Origin: Antitrichia curtipendula
Taxonomy: Eukaryota; Streptophyta; Bryopsida; Hypnales; Leucodontaceae
Assembly: GCA_951230915.1 (NCBI GenBank)
Contig: OX579642.1
Coordinates: forward strand, 12,648,001-12,712,000
DNA length: 64,000 nt
Reading direction: 5' to 3'
Each line of letters starts with the position of its first letter. Position 1 is the stretch's first letter. The notes under the pieces are model-generated. The model saw nothing but the letters and a program-made list of their open reading frames with translations, searched no databases and was not told the origin of the DNA. Below are positions 46,141 through 58,349 of this stretch, in pieces. The position numbers and the translations under genes are program-made.

Positions 46141-49100
46141 TTTTGGAAATGCTACTTCGTTCAGTCGTGCAACAAGTGAATAGTGTTCCGTTTGTTGCAA
46201 CAGAGGCAATGGGACAAGCAAACGAGAATTCTGAAAGCCACCGTGCAGCCACAAGCCTATTCAAGAATTTCATAGACGGCATTGTTGCTGCCTCCCCCAT
46301 GGACGGAGTGGATGAAGCGCGCGTTCGTACTCAAAGTTTGCGCAGCGGCGAGCAGCAATAAGGCATCGATGGAGTGATGGCGCCAATTGCCGAACGTGAG
46401 GTGCAAGAGGGCAAGTCCAGCAAGGTTAGAGAAGAGGCAGTAGGACGCACCTCCCCTGTGCAGATGTTCAATTTCTTTCCGTCTTCCTCGCACTCCAGTT
46501 TCCCGAGCTCGTGGTCGCCCCTTCCCTGCAACGGAGGACAGCACAAGGAGCGTAGAGGCATCCCGCTAGGGTTTCCCCGTCTCCGTGACCACGCGGCCCC
46601 TGCCTGCAATGTTTGCCTCCAATGCGACTGGAATCTTCAGTGGGCGGGATTTTGATTTTCGGCCCTCTGCGTGTCTCCAATGAGCCTTCACAGGGTCGTC
46701 GTGGGGCGCCCTGTAGCCCTGTAGGTGTGCCTTGTTGCGAAGAGGGTGCCCGCCGTCACAATGGGAGGGATTTTGATTTTTGGGGTCTGCGCGTCTCCGC
46801 TGCGCTTTGTAGCCCTGCAGGTGTGCCTTGTCGCGAAGAGGGTGCCCGCCGTCACAGTGGGAGGGATTTTGATTTTGGGGGTCTGCGCGATTCACACACT
46901 TCCTTCGGAGGGTCGTCGTGGGGCGCCCTCTAGCCCTCCAGGACTGTTCTCACGAAGAGGGTGCTTGCCGTTGCTGCCGACGTCGCCTTGGCAAGCTCCG
47001 TTTTTTTGAATTTTTGCAAGTAATTGCAATGGTTGTTGAGCCAATAAATTTCCTTCATTGTAGGTAGGCGGCAACGGAGACGTCGAGTCTTCATCCAACC
47101 GCATCCGTCCAGGGAGTGCCGCCCTCGCTGTGGGTGTCAATAGGAATACACGGCGTTGGTTTTTTCAGTCGCCACCCTCCTTGGGCGTTGTCTGTGGAGC
47201 TGCTTGCCCTCACCGCTTTGCTGTAGTGTCCTTCAGTACGTCCACTTCGTGTAATTGCGCTCCCCTTGAGTCCCATTTTTTGAACGATTGTTTATTGCTG
47301 TTGTTGTGCTGGGTGGGCTTCGCTGCATTGGCAGGCGGAGGGTTTGCGGTGGCCACTACAGCGCCTCAAGCAGCAGCGGCAGCAGGTGGGGACTGCTTTC
47401 ACCCAGGTGCACGGTTTTCGTATAGGGGAAGGATGGCTTCCTCGACGTTGTAGTTGTATTTGTGGATGCAGGGTCTTCGCGGTCTCTCTCATTAGTGCAG
47501 TGGTGCGTAATAGGATTGTTTGTCTTGTAACGGATTGCATCATACGGGCTGAATTCTAGTCCTCACGTACGGCGTGATGTCCATTTAGACATCAACGTGC
47601 AGTACGAGACGTCACGCCCGCAAAGGAGTTCTACAAAGTGACCATCCTACCAACCGTGACCGTAACGATGCTTTCATCTTCTGTATCTTCGCTGCAGCAG
47701 TAGTCTGAGCGATTCACACGCCATTGATGTCGGAAGAAGTCACCCTTCCGCTTCTTATTCCGCAACTTGTTGTGGTAAATGAACTGAGATAGGAAATGGA
47801 AGCACGAAATGGCCTCTGACTCTCTGAGTCCTTACTATTACTCTCGACTTTGCTGTGTCGAGGGTTGTGACGGGAGAATGTTTTGTTTTACCAGAACCTT
47901 GCACCGGGCACTCCGTGATGTTCGGTTGGACGTGTTTGTGTTTATTGCATACGTATTCCACCGCATTTATATGTTTTGTGCAACGTCTGCGCAGGGGACG
48001 TTGCGCCCCGAACTGCCTGGCATCGGAGTCAGACATTGTGTCTTCATGGACATCGGAATGTCTCGTCAGACATCTGATATGATAAAGAGTTAGAAGTCGT
48101 TATGAATGATAGCAGCACTCATGTGTAGTTCAGGACGCCTTCAGTGTCGTCGACATATTTTTCGTTTGTGAGATTGTTTCCTTCTCCTGAAGAGGAACTT
48201 GTGATTGAAGTCCTTGGCATCTGAATCTTGGCGTTCTCGTGATGCAGGTCGCAGGGGAAGAGTTAGGGCGATCACCTTCAGTACCTGTGAAGATATCTCG
48301 GAATCGGAAGAAACTGCCTATGAAACGGGCCTTGGAACCTCGGCAGCGAGCGCGTGGATCCCGTGAAGATTCTCCCTCTGAAGTTGTAAAGCGAATGCGG
48401 GCCTCGGACGAGGTGCGCTCAAAGCGTGTCAACGACAATTGGCATGTGCAGGGTCGTCGAGGCAATAAAGTGAAGGCTGTAGCCGTGACTCTACCACCCA
48501 GGAAGCTCCGCAGTCGCTCGGCACGCGAAGAGGTTGAAGAAGAGGAGGAGTTGGTGTCAACAGAGGGCTCCACTGATTCCGAACGCAGGTTCTACCTCGC
48601 ATCTATTCCTTGCTTTGTATAGTTGTTCGGCTTGTGAATTTGTAGCTGATGTCCTCACGGACATCACAGAGCACATGTTGCGTGTCCACATTGACATCTC
48701 TTCTTAACACACTCTCCGACAACTGGGTCAGTTTATGCATCTTGGGATGTCTATGCAGACATCATAGTAGATAGGGGATACGTCTTTGTGGATGTCTAAA
48801 CAGACGTCTCACGTCATTGAAAACACCCCACGCTGCTGACTTTCTGTGGATTGGGCTTGTGAAGTGCGAACTCAGAGCCGGATGCCCCTGATTCGGACAG
48901 GGAAGACACCGTCGTTCTCGAGATGGAGCCGACCCTGGTTTGGAAAACTGAGAAGCACGTGGTAAGCAAGGGGAAGGCCTGCCGACGGAAGCAGCTCATC
49001 ATGGTGGATAGACGTGGTGAACCGTATGGAAAGGAAGCTGATTACTTGAAAGACGATGTGAAGGCCTTCACGAGGGGCTTGAATCCCGCGTATGGCTGGG

Positions 49101-50490
49101 CTGACCAACCCATGGAAGCAAAACAACGCTTCTTCGATCGTGTGTATACAGGTGCAGACCGCACTTGTCTTCGTGGGTATTGTGTACATGAATTTTACAG
49201 CAGTGTCTTCGTAAGCAAATTGCAGTCCTCCTAATTTCAGTTTGTAGGCTTCCTCATTTCAGCTGTTAGTTTCACTATTGAAATTTGTGAGGCATGGCTA
49301 TATTGGTTGTTTGTGCAGATTGGGAGGTCGGAGGTGAGCAAACTGAGATCAATGCAACTTGGTTTCCCAAGCTCGTGACAAAGCATTTAATCAACATGCG
49401 CCATGCATTGGTCAAGCTGATTAACAGAGGACAACCTAAGCCCCCCGATGTGGATGCCGAAGTTTGGTCCATTCTTGTAGCGAGGAGCAAAACGGAGAAA
49501 GCAAAGGCCAAGTCCGCGAAGATGCGTGCCATTTCTTTGTCGAGGGGCAGTAAAGAAGCTCAGATGCGGGCCATCGAGAAGACCATGATAGCTGAATTGG
49601 TGCGAATTAAATCTCCTAATCTACCGCATGTCAATGAAGTTGTGGACATCTCTGTGTTACCAAGGATGTCTGTGCATGCTTAGCTCATGTCTGTTAGGAC
49701 GTCTATTAAGACATCGTGCGTCAAAGTCAGTCTACCGGTGACCGCCTCTCTGAATGCAGGGTCCATCATCCATAACTCATTTTTTCTAACTTCTTGGCTG
49801 CAGACCCTGAAGCTCAAACGCATTCCGTTTGAGCCCGAAATTGCGGAAGCAACGGCCAAAGAGTATGCCCGCCGTCAGTCGGAGACGAATAAGCCCCACT
49901 CGAACTATGGGCCGGACTTGGAGGAGTTCCGTGCAACAACTTCCGAGCTTGGAGGACGTCTTGCTAAATTGGAGGACATGGTGTCCGCCCTGGTTCGTTC
50001 TCTTCAGCAGAAGTCCCCGCCGCCAACGATTCCTGTACCTTCAGCTAATGGTGTTGTAGTTGTGGTCGCCGACACAACGCACGGCATTGAGGAAGACATG
50101 CAGCCCGCAAAGGATGTACCAACGGATACTGTGGAAGACGTTGACACCAATGCGGCTCGGGCACTTGATGCCGGTGAAGACACCATTGACAGCGCTGAGG
50201 CCGACGTTGACTACCTTGTCGACAACATCTCTGACGTCGCTGCAGACAATGGCGTTGACAAGAATTGCACCGAGGACATCCAAACAGACATTACTGAGGA
50301 CACCGAAACACCTACGCCGAGTCCGATAGTCCAAAGTGCACCGCGTGACGCAGCTCAGCCGGGGGGAAGTTCAAAAGACCTTTATACGCTACCTATGGCA
50401 GAAGTCGCAGCACCTGCACAGCCTCTTCTATGTGTGTCGGAGGACACGTCCAAGCAGGTTCTATCCACTTCATGCATGCGTGGCTTGTAA
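46141..50490 (+). CDS. TNPA-like second gene of the CACTA element
   Basis: Several plus-strand segments look like exons: about 46141-46361 (open to TAA 46359-46361), 48250-48590, 48880-49150, 49319-49630 and 49803-50490. The second is basic (RRGNKVKAVAVTLPPRKLRS) and ends acidic. The third has RRGEPYGKEADYLKDDVKAF. The fourth has WFPKLVTKHLINMRHALV and EVWSILVARSKTEKAKAKSA, and the fifth YARRQSETNKPHSNYGPDLE, then a coiled coil and a long acidic tail. Together they resemble the plant transposase family PF03004 (Ptta/En/Spm), whose TNPA-type members bind subterminal repeats. Acceptors such as TTTGTGCAG and TTGGCTGCAG support the later exons. Whether the TAA at 46359 is inside or before coding sequence is unclear. 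Confidence 0.5.
46640..46985. repeat. 100-115-bp tandem repeat in the TNPA region
   Basis: GGGATTTTGATTTT recurs at about 46645, 46757 and 46861, and GCGAAGAGGGTGCCCGCCGT at about 46736 and 46836, giving about three and a half units. The frames through it repeat with the unit and are probably not protein-coding. Confidence 0.75.
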
Positions 50491-50514
50491 GCAAAATTGG
50501 GTTGCACGCTTGCC

Positions 50515-50963
50515 CTGAATTCCAGGGTTGTCCCCGTCATGTCCTGTCAGTCCGTCAGGATGTCCGGACGGACGTCAGGATTCAACCCCGGCGTCCTTCA
50601 GGATCCAGAAAAAAAAAAATTTTTTTTTTTTTTTTTTTTTTTTTGTGGACAGTCTGTCCGTCCTAAGGACGGCTGGCCGTCCAGGTCGACGGACAGGCCG
50701 TCCTCGAAAAAAAAAATAAAAATAAAAAAATCTTTTTTTTTTTTGTGGACAGCCGGCCGGCCCTGTTGACGGCTGGCCGTCCCTGTGGACAGACGGACCG
50801 TCGAGTTCGACGGACAGGCCGTCCTTGAAAAAAAAAAAAAAAAAAAAAAATTTTTTGATCCTAACGCAATTCTGACGCGTCAGGACGCGTCCGGACTGAC
50901 GCCGACGGACATCCGGACGTGAAAACCCCACGTCACGTCCGGATAGACAACCCTGCTGAATTC
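50515..50963. mobile_element. 433-bp hAT-type MITE with homopolymer arms
   Basis: The element proper is 50523-50955, with terminal repeats CAGGGTTGTC and GACAACCCTG. It is flanked by a perfect 8-bp duplication CTGAATTC (50515-50522 and 50956-50963). Eight-base duplications and CAGGG ends are the hAT hallmark. Inside are long A and T runs that can pair with each other, and GC-rich segments built on GGACGG/CCGTCC. It encodes nothing. It sits just after the TNPA-like gene, inside the CACTA element. Confidence 0.95.
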
Positions 50964-52719
50964 ATGTTGTGGGTGACATTTTGATGGTAGATTGTTGATG
51001 AGGGAGCATGCTATTGTGACCATCATGTCCTACTGTGGAAGTAGTCTTATTTGGGGATTGCAGGGTGGGCAGCTCCGATCTTCTACCTCGACGACACGCC
51101 CCACCCACGCTCTGACTAGAAGCGCACAAGCATCCCCGCCGACCAAGTTTGTTCCTCCTACACGAGCCCAAACAACAGCAAAGGGTGGAAAAGGCAGCCC
51201 TTCGAAGCTTGCAAATCAAACGAAGAAAGGGGAAGCACCTCGAAAGAAATGAAGCCGGGATGTGATGTTCTTATTTTGGCCATATGCTTGAATTTGTTTA
51301 TGTTATATTTTGTGCTTGACCGTAGGCTTCCTAAACCGCAGACTTTCAGAACCGCATGATGTCTTGCAGGACAACATTTGGATTTCATCGGACATTGTTC
51401 GGGATGCGGTGGTCAGCGCTTGACGCTGCAGTGCACATCCCAGCTAGCTTGCAGGTGTTCATCACAAGGGTCAATGGAGAAGGTCAAGTGCTAGTGCATG
51501 TTTAGGATTTACACTTTATTGGTGCACCCTTGTAGCTAGTACATCAGTTGCAGCAGGAGGCCCTCGCAGTCCTGATGTTGTGAATGATGCTTTGGATTCT
51601 TTGAATACAGTGTTTCTATTCCACTTAGTTGTCTTGCCGTTATTAACATAAGGGGGATTTGGAACTCTGTTAGTACCGGTTTCCTAGTGCAGACTTCACG
51701 AATTGGAATTGGGTACAACTCAGGCTTTTAAACTTCAGTCACACTTCATAATTGAAATGCCTGTCCTTGCATTGAAGTCCCTCTCTTGTTGAAGACGCAG
51801 CCATTATCATGAGTTTGTCCATTGTGAAATACCGCATGCCTGTCACTGTGTCAAACCAGACGTCAACAATGACCTGAGTCTACTTCATGCATGACATCAC
51901 GTAAAACGTAGGATGTCCATACCATCACAGTTGAAGAGGAAAACCGCAGAAGTTTATAATATCGACAGCGCGCAGCAAGCACGTGATGTCTGAGTGCACA
52001 TGAAGACCCTCTGCATTTATTGTTGTGCCGAACACGAGCACGCCTACTGGTACACGAGCATTGAACATAATTTTGCCATGTGAGGACGTCAACATGTCCA
52101 CCGACGACATCAAATGCATAGCATTCTTGTTCTCAGTGTGACATACGATGTCCTCAATGTGACGCTGTGATGTTAGCACCCACATTCACTACTGCCGAAT
52201 TTACGAAATTGACAACAACACATGCTAGAAATGAATGCCTAATGTTACACAGAGATGTCAGAGTGGACATCCATATGAACCTGCTAATGTATGTATAGAC
52301 GTCAAAACCAACGTCCTATGTTACCCTGAAGATGTTATAAATGGTTTGTAAACACCTGCAAAAAACCTATCCAAAATGCTATGTCAGCCCACCGTCCCGC
52401 CACGTCCCCCTATGACCTGCCACATTGACCTGCCACATTACAAATTTTTCATCCGCGGCCCAGATGAGACTGTAGTCCCACGTGGCCTATGTCGCCCGCG
52501 TAGCGTTCACGTGGCGACTTCGTGGCAGCCACATGGCTTCCTCTCGTCGCCTGCAAACTTGGCTGAAATTTGACATCACGTCGGTGGACATGGCGATGTC
52601 TGGCGTCTTTTTTTATGTCCATCTGAACATGCCTTTGGCGTATGTAATTTGATCTCTACGTTGACATCACTTGACATCATATTGAACATCCCAATGTCTA
52701 AATTCGCGAATCAACACAG
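50964..52719. promoter_or_regulatory. Right subterminal arm of the CACTA element
   Basis: GATGTC, GACATC, GACGTC and variants recur in both orientations and become dense after 51830 (for example about 52257, 52267, 52300 and 52574). No gene is recognised. A small frame at 50992-51252 with a basic Pro/Ser/Thr-rich product may be a last TNPA exon. Confidence 0.55.
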
Positions 52720-52738
52720 ACACGGTTTTCTTCTAGTG
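52720..52738. repeat. CACTA element right terminal inverted repeat
   Basis: The exact complement of 34390-34408, followed by the duplicated ATC at 52739-52741. Confidence 0.95.
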
Positions 52739-54455
52739 ATCATTTTGACCTCCTTCTTCTGGTTTGATATTTCACGCCGTCTAATGGCCTTCTCCCGTGC
52801 TTCACCCTCCATGCCAGCAAATTTGTCAAACTCAAGCTCTACCACTGCACTTTCCTTGATATTGTTGAAAAGAGAAAACTCCTGGGGGGGGATGTAACCC
52901 AGGCTGCACTCCAAATACCAAGCACTGTCTTGGAGGTGACCGGTGGTCCAGTTCTTCACCTGAACGGCTGAGAACATACAGTTGGGAGAAGAACGATCGA
53001 GCCATATGTTGAGGAAAGGCGGCAAATCAGCCTTGGCGATGGCTCTCTTTGCATACAGCTCAAACTTGAAATACCAGAAAGATCATGAACAATTCAGATA
53101 AACAGATGAGTCAAGGAACAACAATCTCAACACAATATCCAACTAAACCAAGAGAAGCAATGTGGATACCTGTAAATTATCCACTTCAAAACAAGATTAG
53201 AGCCTTTGAAGTCTTTAAACGAGTCTGACTTCTTGAAGGTGTCAGCCCCCTTAAAGACTCCCACGAAAGCATGCTCCCACAACCTCATCCTCCAACCTTC
53301 TATGTACTCTTGAATAGACTCAGGCTCCGCATCCGCATCCATATGCAGCTGAATGTTGTCGGATCGGATTATGTTGTCAAACATCTCACAGGCTTTATCT
53401 TCAATCTGTAGAATTGAAAAGAGATTAGTTGAACATGATTCAAACTAATAAAGGAAATAAAAACAAAGTTAAGGAAAAGCACGATGCATACGGACAACAT
53501 ACCCCAGCATACCAACAGGCTTTCGATAAGAAAGCATTCAGTTTGTCATCATTTGCCGGACGTTGTAGAAATTGCCGGGCCTCACGGGTCGGAGCGGATG
53601 AATTCATCCATTTCAGCCATTTCACTTTGTGGTTGACATGAGCATTTGATGTAGCTATTAGTTGTAGCTTGTCCAAAGTCAATTCGGGAACTGTAAACAG
53701 ACTCCAATGCCGTTCGATCTACAAAGAAAAAAATCCAGTTTAGCGAACTCAGAAGTCATTGGAAATGACTCACTAAAGGATTATGAACTTGGAGCATAGA
53801 ATAGCGCAGCAAAACAACAAAATAACGATGTGGAAGAAATGAAATAGAGAAATACCTCCAATAGCCATTCATCACCTAACGCAGGGTTGGCCACGGCAAC
53901 AATCTTTGAAAGTTTTTTGTAGAGATTCCCCGTGGCATCCATGGTAGAAACCCGCATAGCTGCCGCCACGCCTTCGTTCGTGACCTCCTCTGCAGGTGTG
54001 TCCTCGTGATACTTGCGGACAGCCAGGTCCGAAGCTACCGCAATCTCTTGCTGCACAGAATATTTCTAAGTCAGCACATTAGAAAATTTGTGGTAGATGA
54101 GCACAGAAAATGGAGTTTAACATGTAGTAAACTACGGAGACAATAAAGACCAGAAGCATGAAAATGTATCTTACCTAAAAAATGAATGATGTGAAGACCT
54201 CCAGAGGCATGGAGTACCAGGTCTTCCGTGTGTTTTGCTGGTAGGTCTTTTGTTCCTCTTTGCTAAGAAGATCATTGAACTTCTCAATGGGCAAGGAACC
54301 GTACTTTCGAACTCAATACAATGTATGCACCAAGTTCGTCTTTACGTGCGAATTTTCTATGTGCCTGATGAGAAAACAAGTTCAAGTTCAATTTCCAGTG
54401 TGCCTAAAGGAAATAAGCATAAACAGTAAATCATGCAAAGGGAGAGAAACTCACT

Positions 54456-54950
54456 TGTTAATGTCGTGCATGACCTGCATCGTGGCTCCAACTCGTCCTT
54501 TTGTATCCAAGATGATTGAATCGACACATATGTGCCAATCCAAATCATCACCATGCAATCGAGAAATATGATGCATCCATGCTATTCGTCTGTGGTTGCC
54601 GTCACGCACGTAGAATTTCGCATCTACCGGGATTTGCAGCTCTGAAAGTTTGGCCAGCTGGACATTGAAATCATCATTTATAATGTTCCAAAGGGGACCC
54701 CAGTCGACTTTCTCTGCATCTGAGAACACACCCGACCGCCCGTCTTCGTCTGAAACCAACACGTAGAAAACACGAGCTCCCTCCTCATATCCATGGACGA
54801 ACTCCTGTTCCAATTTAATCAAGTCACAGGATAACGTAGGCCTCACCATAGGCATTGGAACCAAACGGCACAAAGGGATTCTCATGCGAGAAAGATTAGT
54901 CGGAGCAATACGCAAACTGGATATTATATTTACAAAATCCAACTTCTGCG
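54456..54950 (-). pseudogene. ParB/Srx-like exon of the methyltransferase relic
   Basis: This minus-strand exon reads through to donor GTGAGT at 54455. It carries ITS most telling motif, VDAKFYVRDGNHRRIAWMH, followed by DWHICVDSIILD. The D-G-N-H-R-R-x-x-A pattern is the nucleotide-binding core of ParB/sulfiredoxin-like domains. Upstream lie RIPLCRLVPMPMVRP, typical of the first ParB strand, and an acidic helical stretch. In bacteria and phages, ParB-like domains are found next to, or fused to, N4/N6 DNA methyltransferases, matching the 3' half of this gene. TGA at 54952-54954 lies just upstream of the clear reading frame. The match is by eye only. Confidence 0.5.
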
Positions 54951-55469
54951 TTCAGTGCGTTGCCCGAATGGCATCTTCACTTTCCTTCAATTCTCCTAAA
55001 ACTGGTGGCCTGGTGCACATCCGTCGCCTATGGCCCCATCTGCCTCATCGGATCCCAATATTTGTGGTTGATCCTCCGACAGACTGTGATCAGATAAAAG
55101 GGCCGCTGATGCTGAGATAAGAAGACCCTCCTGAATATACTAGCAGAAGGTTGTAAGGATTCAAAACGAACCTAATGAATCATATTGACTCAACACATGT
55201 GTATCAAAAAAGACAAGGAACACAGGAAAGATTGAATTCATTACAGGGTGAATACAAAGGAATTATCATATGAAGACACAACTTCAGCCTTACCGCGCCT
55301 TCTCGGAGACGAGACGACCATGACAATACAGCAGACTATGACTTGGTCCAAACATATACCTCCGCGATAAATGGATTATCTTCGACCATATTCGCTTCTG
55401 TTGCCTCCACCATCTGAGAATTGACCAAGTAAAAACAGGGGAGTTAGTTCAAATCGGAAGTCCAGATCA

Positions 55470-57300
55470 TGTACATTCAGGAGTTGGTAAGGTTTCATAG
55501 TCACTCGGGGACGAGAAGAGATCCCGAGACGCCCCCCTCAGCACTCTGTCACCTGCTGAACAACACGACACACACAAGTCTCCCGAGATCACGTGGCTGC
55601 CTAGCCTCTCTCGGTCACGAGAGAAATGGATTTCACGCCACCACCTGCACCACTGGTTGCTCGAAGTAGAACTCCGCAGTGGATTCAAACGTGAAGGGGT
55701 GAGAGGATTGTCTCGTCCACGAGAGAGTGATACAACGTGAGGGGACCTGGACCTTCACCACGAGTTCACCTCGGGTCCACCAGTCTGTGAATCCTCTCTC
55801 GTGGACGAGAGCACTGGAGGGACTCACATCATTTGAGATATGTCGGACGCTACACCGCCTGCACACACAAGGCCGAAGGAGAAAAAGAATACCAGCTCAT
55901 GAATGGGGAGCTACATTCTTCCTCTCGTGGACGAGAAGGGACCCCGCGACACCCTCCTCTGCACTCCATCACCCAGTCTGGGATCACGAGTGTCCCGAGA
56001 TGATGCGGTTGCCAAGCCTCTCTCGGTCACGAGAGAGATGGATTTCCGGCCACCACCTCCACCACCACTTGACGACGGGCCTGGTCGCTCGAAGTAGAAC
56101 TCCGCAGTGGATTCAAACGTTAGGGGGTGAGGGGATAGTCTTGTCCACGAGAGAGTGATACGACGCGCGGGGAACTGGACCTTCACCACGAGTTCAACAC
56201 AGGTCCACCAGTCTGAGAATCCTCTCTCGTGGACGAGAGCACTACTGGGACTCACATCTTTTGGGAGATGTCTGACTCTACCCCGCCTACAAAACACAAC
56301 GACGAACGAAAAAAAGAATACCAACTCAAGAAAGGGGAGCTACGTTCTTCCTCTTATGGACGAGAAGGGATCACGAATGTCCCAAGGTCACGCGGCTGCC
56401 TAGCCTCTCTCGGTCACGAGAGAAATGGATTTCACGCCACCACCTGCACCATCACTTGGGCACGGTCCTGGTTGCCGGAGGTAGAAGTCCGCAGTGGATT
56501 CAAACGTGGAGGGGACGAAGATTGTCTCATCCACGAGAGAGTGATATAGCGCGTGGGTTCCTGGACCTTCACCACGGGTCCACCAGTCTGAGATTCCTCT
56601 CTCGTGGATGAGAGCACTGCAGGGACTCACATCTTCTGAGAGATGTCGGACGCTACGCCGCCTGCATACACAAGGCCGAAGGAAAAAAAAAATACCAAAC
56701 TCAAGACCGGGGAGCTTCAGTCTCTCTCTCGGGGACGAGAACTGATCCCGCGACGCCCTCCTCTGCACTCTGACACCTGCTGTTTCAGCCAATAAACGAT
56801 ACAAGTGTCCGAGATCACATGGCTGCCTAGCCTCTCTCGGTCACGAGAGAGATGGATTTCAGGCCTCCACCTGCACCACCACCTGGGCACGGGACTGGTC
56901 ACCCGAGGTAAATCTCCCCAATGGCTTCAAACGTGAGGGTTAGAGAGGACCGTCTCGTCCACGAGAGAGTCAAACATCACGCGGGGACCTGACCTTCACC
57001 ACGAATTCACCTCGGGTTGGCTAGTCTAAGAATCCTCTCTCGTGGACGAGAGCACTGGAGGGACTCACATCTCTTGCGTGATGTTGAACGATACACCGCC
57101 TGCATACACAACGACGAAAGAAAAAAAGAATACCAAACTCAAGAAAGCGGAGATACATTCTCCCTCTCGTGGACGAGAAGGGATCCTGCGACGCCCTCCT
57201 CTGCACTCCGTCACCCACTGCTACATCCAATAAAAGATACAAGTGTTTTGAGGTCAACTGTCGGCCTTTTCTCTCTCGGTTACGAGACAGATGATAATGC
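55470..57300. repeat. Hairpin-rich tandem array, about 4.3 units of 385-440 bp
   Basis: CTCTCTCGGTCACGAGAGA recurs at about 55602, 56020, 56405, 56831 and, diverged, 57271. Each unit also carries TCTCGTCCACGAGAGAG, its near complement CTCTCGTGGACGAGAG, and CCTCTCGTGGACGAGAAGG. All are short palindromes with a 4-base centre, so about seventeen hairpins or palindromic sites lie within 1.8 kb. The array fills most of the intron between exons 55360-55413 and 57310-57570 of the methyltransferase relic. Open frames through it are by-products of the repeat. No terminal repeats of a transposon were seen at its edges. Confidence 0.9.
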
Positions 57301-58081
57301 AAAACTAACCTGAGAAATTGATTCCACGGGGAAATCTGGACGAGCTGATCGAGGAACAGGTATCGCTAATCTGTCCCGACCGAGTTCTTCTGGTGATGCA
57401 CTCTCGCCACAGAGACCACAATTCTGAGGGAAACTATCTGGGAACACTCTGAGTACAGCCTGCCGTTGTGAATGCCGATATTTTCGGTAGAGGCTATCCG
57501 CGAGATACAAATCAGAGTAGAAATCAATCTCCAAGCCGATCCTAACCCTAGTCTCCCATGGTCGGATGCCCTGACATTGTATCCTGTCCACTAGTTACGG
57601 TTCTGGATCAATCTTCTCAGCAGCGGAAATTAGGAACCCTAATCCCTAATTTGCGAGACCGGAAGTGTGGGGTGGACATTTTTTTCACAAGACTATTCCG
57701 GGAGCGGGGACACTATAAGACGAATCCAAACCCGAAGCTTACACCATGTCCTAACCCCGCTACACGGAATGAGGAAGTGTCGCAACCAGGATTCTTGGTT
57801 TTCAGTTGTTTATCTAGAAAAGGGAACGGAAACTATCAATTAGTATCTAGGTTTTGTTTAGAAACAGCAGAGGACGGAAAATTAGGAAAGACATTGAAAT
57901 AGTGGAATAGTTGGAATGAATCCGATCCTAGCGGTGACACCGAGGAACCGGATTGGAATCGGATCCTTGTCCGGAAGTAGTAGTGGACCGGATTGGGGGT
58001 AGAGAACCGGATTAGGGTTGACCGGAATGGTGGGACCGGACCGGTAAACGTCATCATGACGACTTTTAGGTCAGGAGAGAC

Positions 58082-58087
58082 TATAAA
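58082..58087 (+). promoter_or_regulatory. TATA box of gag-like copy B
   Basis: TATAAA in the context ACTATAAAAGCCC, about 260 bases upstream of the start codon at 58350. It corresponds in position to the TATA box of copy A. Confidence 0.6.
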
Positions 58088-58349
58088 AGCCCAGGACCTC
58101 CACAGTCACTCTCCATTTCCAAACGCTGTTTGGTGAGAGTATTCTTGGCGCTCCTCGTTTTCAAGCGTTGTGAGCGTGCGCGTGTGTGTATGAGCGGTAG
58201 AGGTGTATTGCAGGGTAGGTTTCCGGTAGCGTACCGATCGCTGTGCAGGTTTCCGGTAGAGATCGGAGAGAGAAAGTGAGAACGGGACGTGCGGCTAGGA
58301 CTGTGTGAGGTAGAATCAGAAAGGACTGTCTTAGATCTAGTCTGTGTCC

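Larger units (their letters stand above)
34390..52738 (-). mobile_element. 18.3-kb CACTA (En/Spm) transposon
   Basis: Terminal inverted repeats CACTAGAAGAAAACCGTGT are perfect over 19 bases at both ends (34390-34408 and 52720-52738). The 3-bp target duplication is ATC. The subterminal arms are full of GATGTC/GACATC words in both orientations, as expected for TNPA-type binding sites. It encodes a TNPD-type transposase on the minus strand (36.9-44.7 kb) and a TNPA-like gene on the plus strand (46.1-50.5 kb). Two younger elements sit within it: a gag-like element (about 39.8-43.0 kb) and a 433-bp hAT MITE (50523-50955). It is inserted in an exon of the methyltransferase gene. Decayed transposase but perfect ends suggest moderate age. 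Confidence 0.95.

Noticed and set aside
46566..46933. Repeated frames with RGDPKNQNPSHC-type or GVPCCEEGARR-type phrases
   Set aside because: They repeat exactly with the 100-115-bp tandem unit on both strands, so they are not evidence of a repeat protein.
50497..50931. Small frames with long Phe or Lys runs
   Set aside because: They are produced by the A and T homopolymers of the hAT MITE.
55470..57300. CRISPR-like repeat array
   Set aside because: The repeat period is about 400 bp with several palindromes per unit, not 25-40-bp repeats with unique spacers, and there is no cas gene; the surroundings are eukaryotic.
55469..57313. Protein-coding frames on both strands of the hairpin array
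   Set aside because: They recur with the repeat unit, exist on both strands at once because of the palindromes, and lie in an intron.
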